Below, piece after piece: positions 16,053 to 25,592 of a DNA stretch of 39,705 nt. Each line of letters opens with the position of its first letter. The first letter of the stretch is position 1. The stretch is from an uncultured Alphaproteobacteria bacterium (GTDB lineage: Bacteria; Pseudomonadota; Alphaproteobacteria; HIMB59; GCA-002718135): contig CACHAQ010000014.1 in NCBI GenBank assembly GCA_902577905.1, positions 1 to 39,705 of the forward strand. Direction: 5' to 3'. Under the pieces are notes generated by a model. That model searched no databases. It was not told the origin of the DNA and worked only from the letters and a program-made list of their open reading frames with translations. Made by a program: the position numbers and the translations under genes.

Positions 16053-17924
16053 TCATATTATATTATTAACTTTCAAGAAATCTAAAACTTCATTAGCTAA
16101 TTCTTCAGGGTTTTTTGAAAGTGTTTTTAATTTAATTTCTGGATCAGAAGGTACCTCATAATCAGAATCTATTCCTGTAAAATTTTTTAATATTCCTGAT
16201 CTAGCTTTTTTATATAATCCTTTTGGATCTCGACTCTCACATTCTTCCAATGGTGTATCCACGAAAATTTCAACAAACTCATTATTTTCAAATAAATCTC
16301 TTGCCATTTTTCTTTCTGATTTAAAAGGGGATATAAATGAAACTAAAGTAATTATTCCAGCATCAGTCATTAATTTTGCGACTTCTGAAACCCTCCTTAT
16401 ATTTTCTACCCTATCTTCATCTGTAAATCCTAAGTCTTTGTTAAGACCATGTCTGATATTATCACCATCTAATAAATATGTTCTTTTATTTAGATCATGT
16501 AATTTTTGTTCTAAAATATTAGCAATAGTAGATTTACCTGATCCTGAAAGACCAGTGAACCATAATACAGAAGGTTTTTGAGAATTCATTTTTGATCTCT
16601 TCACTTTGTCAACAGACATTTCATGCCATGAAATATTACTTGCTCTTCTTAGTTCATAATCAATAATCCCAGCACCAACAGTTAAATTATTAAATTGATC
16701 AATGATTACAAAACTTCCAAGTTGATTATTGTCATTGTATGATTGAATAAATGTTTTTCTACTCAACGCAATTTTGCAATAACCAATATCGTTTAATTTC
16801 AAAGACTTTGAGGCAATTTTTTCATATGAATTTATATTTATTTTGTGAACTAAATCAGTAATTTTTCCTGTTATGTATGAGTTTATAAATCTAAATATAT
16901 AATTTCTTTCAGGTAACATCTTATCTTTATTCATCCAAATAATATGAGCTGCAAACTGATCTGTAATTTTAATATTATCTAAATTACTTGTAATTAAATC
17001 ACCCCTAGAAATATCAATTTCTTTATCCAAAGTAAGAGTAACTGCTTGCCCGTTCGTAGCATTTTTCATACTTCCTTCTGGTGTAATAATATGATTTATT
17101 TTTGCGACTTCACTTGAAGTTGTAATATAAATTTTATCATTAATATTGATGGAACCAGACACTACTGTTCCACTATACCCTCTAAAATCAGAAGTAGATC
17201 TATTAACCCATTGAATAGGCATACAGAAATTATCATTTTTATTATCTTTAAATAATTTTAAATTTTCTAATGTATTTATTAAAGTTTCTTTTTTATACCA
17301 GGGCATATTCTTAGAAACCCTAAAAACATTATCTCCTTTTAGAGCAGACATTGGGATATAATCTTTTGAAGTGAAGTCAAAATTTGTTGAAATTATTTCA
17401 AATTTTTTTGTTATTTTTGTAAAAATATCTTCATCATAATTTACAAGATCCATTTTATTGATTGCTATTACAATATGTCGAATTCCTAAAAGTGATAAAA
17501 TGAAAGTGTGCCGTTTTGTTTGATCTAATATACCTTTAGTTGAATCAATTAGTACAATCCCTACATCAGAATTTGATGCTCCTGTTGCCATGTTTCTTGT
17601 ATATTCTTCATGACCTGGTGTATCAGCAATAATAAACTTACATTTTTGTGTTTCAAAATATCGATAAGCTACGTCAATTGTTATTCCTTGCTCCCTTTCA
17701 GCTTGCAAACCATCAATTAATAATGCAAGATCAATATCTTTCCCCTGAGTTCCATATTTTTCACTTTCATATTCAGCTTGCGAAATCTGATCATGAAAAA
17801 TACTTTTTGAATCAAAGAGCAATCTCCCAATTAATGTTGATTTACCATCATCGACAGATCCACATGTAAGAATTTTAACCTGATTTTTTGAATTCTGTTT
17901 TTTAAAAAAGGTATTTATATCCAT
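16053..17924 (-). CDS. cysNC: Bifunctional sulfate adenylyltransferase large subunit / APS kinase
   Basis: A 623-residue fusion. The N-terminal GTPase part (1 to about 430) has GSVDDGKST at 22-30, DTPGHEEYTRNMATG and INKMD, then translation-factor-like barrels. The C-terminal APS kinase (about 440-623) has its own P-loop GLSGSGKST at 458-466 and LLDGDNIRHGLNKDLGF, RVENIRRV and SFISPFKSER. With CysD the N part makes APS from sulfate and ATP, driven by GTP; the kinase part makes PAPS. Its ATG overlaps the cysD stop (TAATG). No cysH/cysIJ follows in the window; the 3' end faces the HisD-like gene 7 bp away. Use in sulfation or in assimilation cannot be decided here. Confidence 0.95.
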   Translation of the reverse strand: MDINTFFKKQNSKNQVKILTCGSVDDGKSTLIGRLLFDSKSIFHDQISQAEYESEKYGTQGKDIDLALLIDGLQAEREQGITIDVAYRYFETQKCKFIIADTPGHEEYTRNMATGASNSDVGIVLIDSTKGILDQTKRHTFILSLLGIRHIVIAINKMDLVNYDEDIFTKITKKFEIISTNFDFTSKDYIPMSALKGDNVFRVSKNMPWYKKETLINTLENLKLFKDNKNDNFCMPIQWVNRSTSDFRGYSGTVVSGSININDKIYITTSSEVAKINHIITPEGSMKNATNGQAVTLTLDKEIDISRGDLITSNLDNIKITDQFAAHIIWMNKDKMLPERNYIFRFINSYITGKITDLVHKININSYEKIASKSLKLNDIGYCKIALSRKTFIQSYNDNNQLGSFVIIDQFNNLTVGAGIIDYELRRASNISWHEMSVDKVKRSKMNSQKPSVLWFTGLSGSGKSTIANILEQKLHDLNKRTYLLDGDNIRHGLNKDLGFTDEDRVENIRRVSEVAKLMTDAGIITLVSFISPFKSERKMARDLFENNEFVEIFVDTPLEECESRDPKGLYKKARSGILKNFTGIDSDYEVPSDPEIKLKTLSKNPEELANEVLDFLKVNNII

Positions 17925-18823
17925 TAAAAATAACCTTCTCGTTTTTTTATTTCCATAGATCCAATTTGATCTGTATCAATAAGTCTACCTTGCCTCTCTG
18001 AATTATTGGATTCAAGTAATTCTATTATTATTTCTTCAACACTAGCAGCATTTGATTCAATAGCAGCAGTTAATGGGTAACATCCTAAAGTTCTAAATCT
18101 GACTAATTTTGTTTCTATCTTTTCTTCTTCTTTAATTTTTAATCTATCATCATCTACCATTATGAGCATGTTATCTCTTAATATTACCGGTCTTTTTTTT
18201 GCTAGATAGAGAGGAACAATTGGAATATTTTCTTCATAAATATATTGCCAAATGTCAAGTTCTGTCCAATTTGAGAGTGGAAATACTCTTACACTCTCAT
18301 TATTACCTATTTTTGTATTGAAAAGATTCCACAATTCAGGTCTCTGATTTTTAGGATCCCAACGATGATTTTCATCTCTAAAAGAAAAAACTCTTTCTTT
18401 AGCTCTGGATTTTTCTTCATCTCTTCTTGCACCACCAAATGCAGCGTCAAATTTAAATTTACTTAAAGCTTGTTTTAAAGACTGCGTTTTCATTATGTCC
18501 GTATGTGTTTTTGATCCATGAGATATTGGACCGATATTTTTTTTAAGACCTTCCTGATTTATATGAACAATTAAATCTAAGTTATATTTTTTAGAAACTT
18601 CATCTCTAAATTTTATCATTTCTTTAAACTTCCATGTTGTATCTACATGTAAAAGTTTAAATGGGATTTTATTTGGTGAAAAAGCTTTCATTGTTAAGTG
18701 AAGCATAACTGAGGAATCTTTTCCTATTGAATAAAGCATAACAGGGTTTGAAAACTCTGCTGCAACTTCTCTAATAATATGAATACTTTCAGATTCTAGT
18801 TTTTTAAGATGATTATGTTTCAT
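17924..18823 (-). CDS. cysD: Sulfate adenylyltransferase small subunit
   Basis: A 299-residue PAPS-reductase-like ATP pyrophosphatase that forms APS as a complex with CysN. The PP-loop [12 protein letters not shown] starts at residue 32. Further family segments are [52 protein letters not shown] and the C-terminal [14 protein letters not shown] and [10 protein letters not shown]. The length equals that of canonical CysD. It is the middle gene of cysQ-cysD-cysNC: its ATG overlaps the cysQ stop as ATGA, and its own stop overlaps the cysNC start. All three are therefore likely translated in a coupled way. Confidence 0.96.
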   Translation of the reverse strand: MKHNHLKKLESESIHIIREVAAEFSNPVMLYSIGKDSSVMLHLTMKAFSPNKIPFKLLHVDTTWKFKEMIKFRDEVSKKYNLDLIVHINQEGLKKNIGPISHGSKTHTDIMKTQSLKQALSKFKFDAAFGGARRDEEKSRAKERVFSFRDENHRWDPKNQRPELWNLFNTKIGNNESVRVFPLSNWTELDIWQYIYEENIPIVPLYLAKKRPVILRDNMLIMVDDDRLKIKEEEKIETKLVRFRTLGCYPLTAAIESNAASVEEIIIELLESNNSERQGRLIDTDQIGSMEIKKREGYF

Positions 18824-19626
18824 TTATTTTGTAACAAAGCATCATTGGCATATGCAAAAAAATGTGGGTTAAGAATATCTTCTTTTTTATTATATACTAA
18901 ATCTTTATTATCTATAGTTTTAAGTTTTCCACCTGCTTCTAATAAAATTATATGACCAGCAGCAATATCCCATTCAGAAGTTGGTCCAAATCTTGGATAA
19001 ATATCAGCTTTACCTTCAGCGATCTCACAAAATTTGAGTGAGCTTCCCTTTTCTATTATTTCAAAGTTAGTAAATTTTTTTTTGACCCAATTGTCAAAAG
19101 CAATGTTTGAATGTGACCTACTACCTATAACTCTAATTTTTTCATTATTTGTATATTTTACTGAAATTTTTTCTGAATTTTTAAAAGTATTAAGATTGTT
19201 TTTCGTATAAATTTTATAAGAACCATTATTTTTTTTAGAAAAAAATAAACTTCCAAACGCTGGTGCATAAATAATACCTAAGACTGGTTGATTATATTCA
19301 ATAAGCGCGATATTAATTGTGAATTCATCATTTTTTTTTATAAATTCTTTTGTACCATCTAGAGGATCAATTAACCAATATGTTTCCCAATTTTTTCTTG
19401 TATCCCATTCAATAAATTCTTCTTCACTTAATATTGGCACATTTGGAGTAATTTTAGAAATACTACTAAGTAATATTTTATTAGAATCTAAATCTGCTTT
19501 AGTTAATGGAGATTCATCTTCTTTATAAATAATCTCAGTGTCAAGTTCATAAAAGTCTAGAACCCTATTTCCTGCAGTTATAGCTGCATTACACAATTGA
19601 AGTAATGTATTTTCATCTATTTTCAT
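18820..19626 (-). CDS. cysQ: 3'(2'),5'-bisphosphate nucleotidase
   Basis: A 268-residue inositol-monophosphatase-fold enzyme that hydrolyses 3'-phosphoadenosine 5'-phosphate (PAP), the by-product of PAPS use. Metal-site motifs are the Glu in [30 protein letters not shown], and [19 protein letters not shown]. It is the first gene of the operon with cysD and cysNC. That order suggests the cell both makes PAPS and removes PAP, as expected for sulfotransferase activity or for PAPS reductase activity. It is divergent from putA across a 75-bp gap in which I see no convincing regulatory site. Confidence 0.93.
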   Translation of the reverse strand: MKIDENTLLQLCNAAITAGNRVLDFYELDTEIIYKEDESPLTKADLDSNKILLSSISKITPNVPILSEEEFIEWDTRKNWETYWLIDPLDGTKEFIKKNDEFTINIALIEYNQPVLGIIYAPAFGSLFFSKKNNGSYKIYTKNNLNTFKNSEKISVKYTNNEKIRVIGSRSHSNIAFDNWVKKKFTNFEIIEKGSSLKFCEIAEGKADIYPRFGPTSEWDIAAGHIILLEAGGKLKTIDNKDLVYNKKEDILNPHFFAYANDALLQNK

Positions 19627-19701
19627 GGTTTACTTATTCATTTAAACAAATTGTGATTATATTATTAAAATGATAATTTCATTAATTATTAATTTTAAAA
19701 T

Positions 19702-22700
19702 ATGCCAAATATTGCCGTAAATACATTATTTGAAATTGATCAAGTAGTATCGTTTGATGAATCAATAATTGTAGATAATTTAATAAAATATCTTGAACCA
19801 AATTATGTTGATAAAAGAAAAGATATTAAAGCAAGAGCTGAACAAATCGTAAATGAATCTAGAAAATCAATAGGAATAATAAAAAGTCCAATTGAAAACT
19901 TGCTTCAAGAATATCAATTAAATAGTGAAGAAGGGACTGTACTGCTATGTTTGGCTGAAGCACTTTTAAGAATACCTGATCAAAAAACTATTGATAGATT
20001 ATTAGAAGATAAGTTTACATCGACTGATTGGAAAAAGCATACTGGTTTCGATAAAGGTCTTTTTGTTAACGCATCATCTTGGGCATTCTTCTTAACCGGA
20101 AATATTTTAAAGAGAAATAAATTAGATGAAAATAAATTAGAGGAAAATTACAAAAGTTTTATTAAAAAAAATTCTGAACCAGTATTTAGGACTGTTGTAA
20201 GAAAAGCTGTTATGGTTTTAGCAAAGCAGTTTGTGTTTAAAGCAAAAATGGATGAAGCAGTTAAATTTACAAATTCAGAAAAATATAAAAGAAATTTATT
20301 TTCTTTTGATATGCTTGGAGAGGGTGCAAGAACTGATGAAGATGCACATAAGTATTATTTAGAATATTTAAAAAGTATAGAGTTTACAGGGAAAAAACTA
20401 CTAAACAACTTAGATCCTACACTTTCAAATGGAGTTTCTGTTAAACTTTCAGCATTACATCCACGATATGAAAGACATAAATTTGATCAACTTAAAAAAG
20501 AACTCCTACCAAAACTAATTGAATTAGGATTGTTGGCAAAAAAATATAATATTCAATTATGTATAGATGCAGAAGAAGATAATAGATTAATATTATCGTT
20601 AAAAATTTTTGAATTATTGATTAATGATGAAAGACTTAAAAATTGGAATGGGCTTGGTCTAGCTTTACAAGCTTATCAAAAAAGAGCCTTCTATATTATT
20701 GATTGGTTGAATAATTTAGCTAATAAAAATAATAAAGTGATACCAGTGCGTTTAGTTAAAGGAGCTTATTGGGATAGTGAAATAAAATATGCTCAAGTAT
20801 CTGGTTTTGATGACTATTCAGTTTTTACAAGGAAACCTCTAACTGATTTGTCTTGGATGGCTTGTGCTATAAAATTAATTAAATATCAAAAAAATATTTT
20901 TCCTGCTTTTGCTACACACAATGCTTATTCGATTGCCTTTATTGAAGAAATAGCAAGAGGTAGTAAATTTGAATTTCAACGAATTCATGGAATGGCTGAT
21001 ATCTTACATAATTATTTTAATAAGAATTCTAATCTAGAAAAATCTAAATGTAGAATTTATGCTCCAGTTGGTGATTATGAAGATCTACTTCCATATCTGA
21101 TGAGACGATTATTAGAAAATGGAGCAAATACATCCTTTGTTAACAAACTAAATGATAAAAATTTTAAAGTAGAGGAATTTGTCATTGACCCTATCGATAT
21201 CATTAAAAAATATAATGAATATGGGAATCCATATATTCCTAAACCCAAGGATATTTTTTTACCAATACGAAAAAATTCTAAGGGCGTAAATTTAGAAAGT
21301 GAAAATACTATTTTAGATATAAAAAAAATATTTGATAAAAACAAAAAAGAATATTTAGCCAATTCAATAATAAATGGAGATGAAAAAACCACAAAAAATG
21401 AGATAAATATTTTTTCACCATTTTTAAAAGATGAGATGATTGGAAAAGTAACTTTTGCTAATAATTTATTGGTTTATGAGGCAATTGAAACAGCAAATAA
21501 CTATCTAAAAACTTGGAAATTAGTAAGTATTGAGGATAAATGCAAAATTATAGATAGATTTGTTGATTTATTAGAAGTTAACAAAAATGAACTAATAAGA
21601 ATTTGTGTTGAGGAAGCTGGAAAGACGATAAAAGATGCTATCGACGATTTAAGAGAGGCAATAGATTTCTGTTATTATTATTCTAATCAATCTAAAAAAA
21701 TATTTTTAGAGGATGAAATTTTAATTGGACCAACAGGTGAAAAAAATATCTTAAAATATGAGAGTAAAGGTGTATTTTTTTGTATTAGTCCATGGAATTT
21801 TCCAATAGCAATATTTACAGGACAAATAATTGCTGCACTCTTAACAGGAAATACTGTAATTGCTAAACCTGCTGAACAAACTTCAATTATTGCATACAAA
21901 TTAATCAAAATATTATTAGAAGCCGGACTTCCTAAAGAGGCTTTGCAATTAGTATTAGGTGATGGAGAAAGTATTGGTGATGAAGTTCTTAAAAATAAAC
22001 ACATAAAAGGAGTTTTATTTACAGGCTCTTCTGAAACAGCGAATAACATTCAACTTAATCTTAACCAAAGAAAAGAAATAATATCTTTAACTGCTGAAAC
22101 AGGGGGGCAGAATTTTATGATTGTGGACTCATCTGCGTTAACAGAACAAGTTGTTGATGATGTAATAGAATCAGCGTTTAATTCTGCCGGGCAAAGATGT
22201 TCTGCACTTAGAGTTCTTGCAATTCAGGATGAGGTTTACGACAAAACTATAAAGATGTTAATTGGTGCAACAAAAAAATTAAAGGTAGGTTTACCTTATT
22301 TATTAGATACAGATATTGGACCTTTAATTGATATTAATGCTAAAAACAAAATATTAAAACATTTAGACAGATTTAAAGAAAAAATTTTATTTAACTCAGA
22401 ATTAGACAAAAATTTAGAAGGATTTTTTATTCAGCCTACATTAATTGAAATAAATGATTTAAAAGAAATTGATGAAGAAGTTTTTGGACCTATACTTCAT
22501 ATAGTAAGATATTCTTCTGATAAAATGGATAACTTAGTAGATGAAATAAATAATTTAAATTATGGATTAACTTTAGGAATACATAGTAGAATTGACAGCA
22601 CGATAAATTTTATTTCAAATAATGTTAATGTAGGAAATATTTATATAAATAGAAACATTACTGGAGCTGTGGTAGGATCACAACCATTTGGAGGGAGAGG

Positions 22701-22836
22701 ATTGTCAGGAACAGGTCCGAAAGCTGGAGGACCAAATTATTTGCTCAATCTGTTAAATGAAAAAACATTATCAAATGATATTACAGCGTCAGGTGGAAAT
22801 ACTTCTTTATTAATGCTATCGGATGAAAATGATTAA
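19702..22836 (+). CDS. putA: Bifunctional proline dehydrogenase / P5C dehydrogenase, short form without DNA-binding domain
   Basis: A 1044-residue PutA that oxidises proline to pyrroline-5-carboxylate (FAD-dependent) and then to glutamate (NAD-dependent), probably with substrate channelling and membrane association. The proline dehydrogenase barrel shows SVKLSALHPRYE at 246-257, VRLVKGAYWDSEIK and YAPVGDYEDLLPYLMRRL. The aldehyde dehydrogenase part has Glu799 (LTAETGGQNF) and catalytic Cys833 (NSAGQRCSALR), and the C terminus has the PutA-type SGGNTSLL. The N terminus has no ribbon-helix-helix, so it is not a self-repressor. No Lrp/PutR-type regulator is adjacent in the window. It overlaps the next gene by up to 14 bp. 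Confidence 0.96.
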   Translation: MPNIAVNTLFEIDQVVSFDESIIVDNLIKYLEPNYVDKRKDIKARAEQIVNESRKSIGIIKSPIENLLQEYQLNSEEGTVLLCLAEALLRIPDQKTIDRLLEDKFTSTDWKKHTGFDKGLFVNASSWAFFLTGNILKRNKLDENKLEENYKSFIKKNSEPVFRTVVRKAVMVLAKQFVFKAKMDEAVKFTNSEKYKRNLFSFDMLGEGARTDEDAHKYYLEYLKSIEFTGKKLLNNLDPTLSNGVSVKLSALHPRYERHKFDQLKKELLPKLIELGLLAKKYNIQLCIDAEEDNRLILSLKIFELLINDERLKNWNGLGLALQAYQKRAFYIIDWLNNLANKNNKVIPVRLVKGAYWDSEIKYAQVSGFDDYSVFTRKPLTDLSWMACAIKLIKYQKNIFPAFATHNAYSIAFIEEIARGSKFEFQRIHGMADILHNYFNKNSNLEKSKCRIYAPVGDYEDLLPYLMRRLLENGANTSFVNKLNDKNFKVEEFVIDPIDIIKKYNEYGNPYIPKPKDIFLPIRKNSKGVNLESENTILDIKKIFDKNKKEYLANSIINGDEKTTKNEINIFSPFLKDEMIGKVTFANNLLVYEAIETANNYLKTWKLVSIEDKCKIIDRFVDLLEVNKNELIRICVEEAGKTIKDAIDDLREAIDFCYYYSNQSKKIFLEDEILIGPTGEKNILKYESKGVFFCISPWNFPIAIFTGQIIAALLTGNTVIAKPAEQTSIIAYKLIKILLEAGLPKEALQLVLGDGESIGDEVLKNKHIKGVLFTGSSETANNIQLNLNQRKEIISLTAETGGQNFMIVDSSALTEQVVDDVIESAFNSAGQRCSALRVLAIQDEVYDKTIKMLIGATKKLKVGLPYLLDTDIGPLIDINAKNKILKHLDRFKEKILFNSELDKNLEGFFIQPTLIEINDLKEIDEEVFGPILHIVRYSSDKMDNLVDEINNLNYGLTLGIHSRIDSTINFISNNVNVGNIYINRNITGAVVGSQPFGGRGLSGTGPKAGGPNYLLNLLNEKTLSNDITASGGNTSLLMLSDEND

Positions 22837-23932
22837 AATAAAATCAATTGAAGTTTTTAAAATAGATCTTCCACTTAAAGAAGGAAATTATAGTTGGTCT
22901 CATGGTAATTCAGTAAACTCTTTTGATTCAACAATTGTAAAAATAAATACCAATATTGGAATTAGTGGACTTGGAGAAGTTTGTACGCTTGGTCCTGCGT
23001 ATTTACCTGCTTATGCTGAAGGTGTAAGAACGGGCATAAAGCAGATTGGTAAATACCTAATCAATAAAGATCCAACAGATCTACAAGAAATTAATTTAGA
23101 AATGGATAAAAACTTAAAGGGTCACAACTATGTTAAATCACCAATTGATATTGCTTGCTGGGATATAACATCAAAAGTAATGCAAGTCCCATTATGGAAA
23201 TTACTTGGAGGAAAATTTGGAAAAAATGTAGATCTATATCGAGCAATTTCTCAAGAGTCCCCTAAAGCAATGACAAAGAAAGTTATTAAATATCAAAAAG
23301 AGGGATATAAAAAATTTCAACTTAAAGTTGGTGGGGACCCAATAGAGGATATTGAAAGAATTAAATTAATTAGATCGAAATTAAAGAATAATGAGATATT
23401 AGTTGCTGATGCTAATACTGGTTGGCTGATGCATGATGCGCTTAAAGTAGTCAAAGAAACTAATCATTTAAATATTTATATTGAACAACCTTGCTTAACT
23501 TATGAGGAGAATTTAATTGTTAGGGATAAATGCAGTAACCCATTTATTTTGGATGAAAATATTGATTCTATAAGTGCTTTTTTAAGAGCTTATAAAGATA
23601 AAGCTATGGATATAATTAATATAAAAATAAGTAAACTTGGCGGAATTTCAAAAAGTAAATTATTAAGAGACTTATGTGTTGAGTTAGGAGTTGCAATGAC
23701 TATTGAAGACTCATGGGGTGGTGATATTGCAACATCAGCAATTGCACATTTAGCTCATAGTACACCTTCGAAATATCTTTTTTCATCAACTGATTTTAAC
23801 AGTTATAACACATTGAGTTATTCTAAGGGTTCCCCACAAAGAAAAAAAGGTAAATTTGAGGCATCAAATAATATAGGTCTAGGAATTGAAATAAATTCAA
23901 AAAAAATAAAAAATCCAGTTTTTAAAATTTAA
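22823..23932 (+). CDS. Enolase-superfamily (MR/MLE) protein, proline-betaine epimerase or hydroxyproline dehydratase type
   Basis: A 369-residue mandelate racemase/muconate lactonizing enzyme-like protein. Lysines on the second and sixth barrel strands, Lys168 (FQLKVGG) and Lys268 (INIKISKLGG), are the acid/base pair. Metal ligands are Asp196 (VADANTGW), Glu221 (IEQPC) and Asp244 (LDENID). GHNYVKSPIDIACWD near 100-114 and EDSWGGDIATSAIAH resemble 4-hydroxyproline-betaine 2-epimerase (HpbD) and cis-3-hydroxyproline dehydratase. The overlap with putA supports a job in converting proline derivatives toward proline. The start may be the ATG at 22823 or 22829. No dedicated betaine demethylase lies next to it, so the exact substrate is open. 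Confidence 0.8.
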   Translation: MKMIKIKSIEVFKIDLPLKEGNYSWSHGNSVNSFDSTIVKINTNIGISGLGEVCTLGPAYLPAYAEGVRTGIKQIGKYLINKDPTDLQEINLEMDKNLKGHNYVKSPIDIACWDITSKVMQVPLWKLLGGKFGKNVDLYRAISQESPKAMTKKVIKYQKEGYKKFQLKVGGDPIEDIERIKLIRSKLKNNEILVADANTGWLMHDALKVVKETNHLNIYIEQPCLTYEENLIVRDKCSNPFILDENIDSISAFLRAYKDKAMDIINIKISKLGGISKSKLLRDLCVELGVAMTIEDSWGGDIATSAIAHLAHSTPSKYLFSSTDFNSYNTLSYSKGSPQRKKGKFEASNNIGLGIEINSKKIKNPVFKI

Positions 23933-23933
23933 A

Positions 23934-25592
23934 CTACTTGTATTTATAAAATTTTTTTGCTTGATCTAAAGTGATGTATTCATTCAGTAAATCTTCTTCA
24001 ATCAAAGACTTGTCTCTAAGTTCTGGCTTACCACACCCTCCTCCATTACCAGTATGAATTCTCACAACATCTTCTGGTTCAAGAGTTAATCCAGTTACAA
24101 CAGAATATTTTTCTAGATCTCCATTTTTACGAATTACCTCAATATAATTAGATCCACCTTCATTACCGCCATCTAATGCCCATGGTAAACTTTTAGACCT
24201 TGTATAAGCTACTGATACCCAGGCATTTTTTGATCTAACTCTGTAATCCATTACTATTCCTTTGCCACCTCTAAATTTACCTTCACCACCATCTTCGTCA
24301 GTAAGTCTCATTTGATCTACATAAACACCATGTCTAGCTTCAGATATTTCTGCGGGGGTATTAAAAGTATCACCGTGAAAAGCAGAAAAGTTTGCACTAC
24401 AACCATCACTTACACTACTTGCTCCCCAACCACCAACTTGTGGTTCTATAATGATAAAGGTAGCTCCAGTATCCGGATGTTGGCCACCCATAAATGTACC
24501 ACATATAGAAGCAAAACTTCCAGCAGATGATTTATTTGGATTTAGATGGGAAATAGTTTTCCAAATTAAATCATAGGATCTAATATCTGTTTCGTAGTAT
24601 ATACCTTGAGCTGCTGGTCTTACTGGATTAAACATAGATCCTTCATCACATAAAACTTTTAAAGGTCTAAACGTTCCAGCATTACAAATGAAATCACTTG
24701 AAGTGATCCCTTTAAATGCCATTTGCGCAGATACTACTGTTCCATCATATGAAGCATTATTTGGTCCATCATCTTGCTCTGGATTATTTCTTAAATCTAC
24801 AATAAATTCTTTATCGTTAATAGTAACATCAACTTGAATTTTTCTGCCATCATCAAGTAAATCTTCTCCATGATAAGTTCCATGAGGAAGACTTGATAAC
24901 GCATCCAAAGAAGTTCTTTCACCATAATCCATAAATTGTTGAACAGAATTTTTAAATATTTCTGTTCCATATTTATTTGCAATATCCTTAATTCTTTTTT
25001 CCCCTACTCTTATTGAAGCTATAGCTGCCCACATATCTCCAAGTGTGTATTGTGGTACTCTACTATTAGCCGTTATAATATCTATTACTGATTGGATTGG
25101 TTTCCCATTTTCAATCATTTTGATTACTGGAAGTTGTAAACCTTCTTGGAATATTTCTTTTGCATCAGCTGAAATACCTCCAGGAGCCATCCCTCCTAAA
25201 TCAGGCCAATGAGCAATATTTGCCGTCCATGCTATTCTTTCTCCTTGTGAAAAAACTGGCATAACAACAATAACATCATTTAAATGAGTTACTCCTCCAT
25301 TGTAAGGATCATTAGTAGCAAAAACATCACCTTCTTTTATTTGATTTGAATCATATTTTTTTATAACAGCTTGTACTGCCTTATCACACATTGCAATAAA
25401 TGCAGGTATACCAGCACCAGAAGCAGCTATGTTACCGTTAGAATCTGTTACGGCTGTTCCAAAATCAAGAACTTCATAAATAATTGAGCTCATTGCAGTT
25501 TTTCTCATAGCTACAAACATTTCATCGCAAGCAGCTTGTAGTGAACTTTGAATAATCTCAGTCGTTATTGGATCATTTTTTATACTATTCAC
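23934..25592 (-). CDS. hyuB: Hydantoinase/oxoprolinase B-type subunit (first type)
   Basis: A 552-residue hydantoinase B / 5-oxoprolinase beta-type subunit, which with an A subunit uses ATP to open cyclic amides such as hydantoins or 5-oxoproline. Family segments are ATNDPYNGGVTHLNDVIVVM near 91-110, IAHWPDLGGMAPGG, GGWGASSVSDGCSANFSAFH and the glycine-rich end HTGNGGGCGKPELRD. It follows the A subunit at 25585-27663 with an 8-bp overlap, so the two are a cognate pair. Unlike the other two B proteins here, it keeps the common NDPYNGG-THLND form. The stop lies 1 bp from the convergent MR/MLE gene. Confidence 0.9.
   Translation of the reverse strand: MNSIKNDPITTEIIQSSLQAACDEMFVAMRKTAMSSIIYEVLDFGTAVTDSNGNIAASGAGIPAFIAMCDKAVQAVIKKYDSNQIKEGDVFATNDPYNGGVTHLNDVIVVMPVFSQGERIAWTANIAHWPDLGGMAPGGISADAKEIFQEGLQLPVIKMIENGKPIQSVIDIITANSRVPQYTLGDMWAAIASIRVGEKRIKDIANKYGTEIFKNSVQQFMDYGERTSLDALSSLPHGTYHGEDLLDDGRKIQVDVTINDKEFIVDLRNNPEQDDGPNNASYDGTVVSAQMAFKGITSSDFICNAGTFRPLKVLCDEGSMFNPVRPAAQGIYYETDIRSYDLIWKTISHLNPNKSSAGSFASICGTFMGGQHPDTGATFIIIEPQVGGWGASSVSDGCSANFSAFHGDTFNTPAEISEARHGVYVDQMRLTDEDGGEGKFRGGKGIVMDYRVRSKNAWVSVAYTRSKSLPWALDGGNEGGSNYIEVIRKNGDLEKYSVVTGLTLEPEDVVRIHTGNGGGCGKPELRDKSLIEEDLLNEYITLDQAKKFYKYK

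Noticed and set aside
19627..19701. TTATTCA upstream of cysQ as part of the LacI regulon
   Set aside because: Single half-site with no inverted partner at suitable spacing.
21075..22049. Minus-strand open frames inside putA (and similar open frames opposite the hydantoinase genes)
   Set aside because: They mirror conserved coding sequence on the other strand, have low-complexity composition and no family features.
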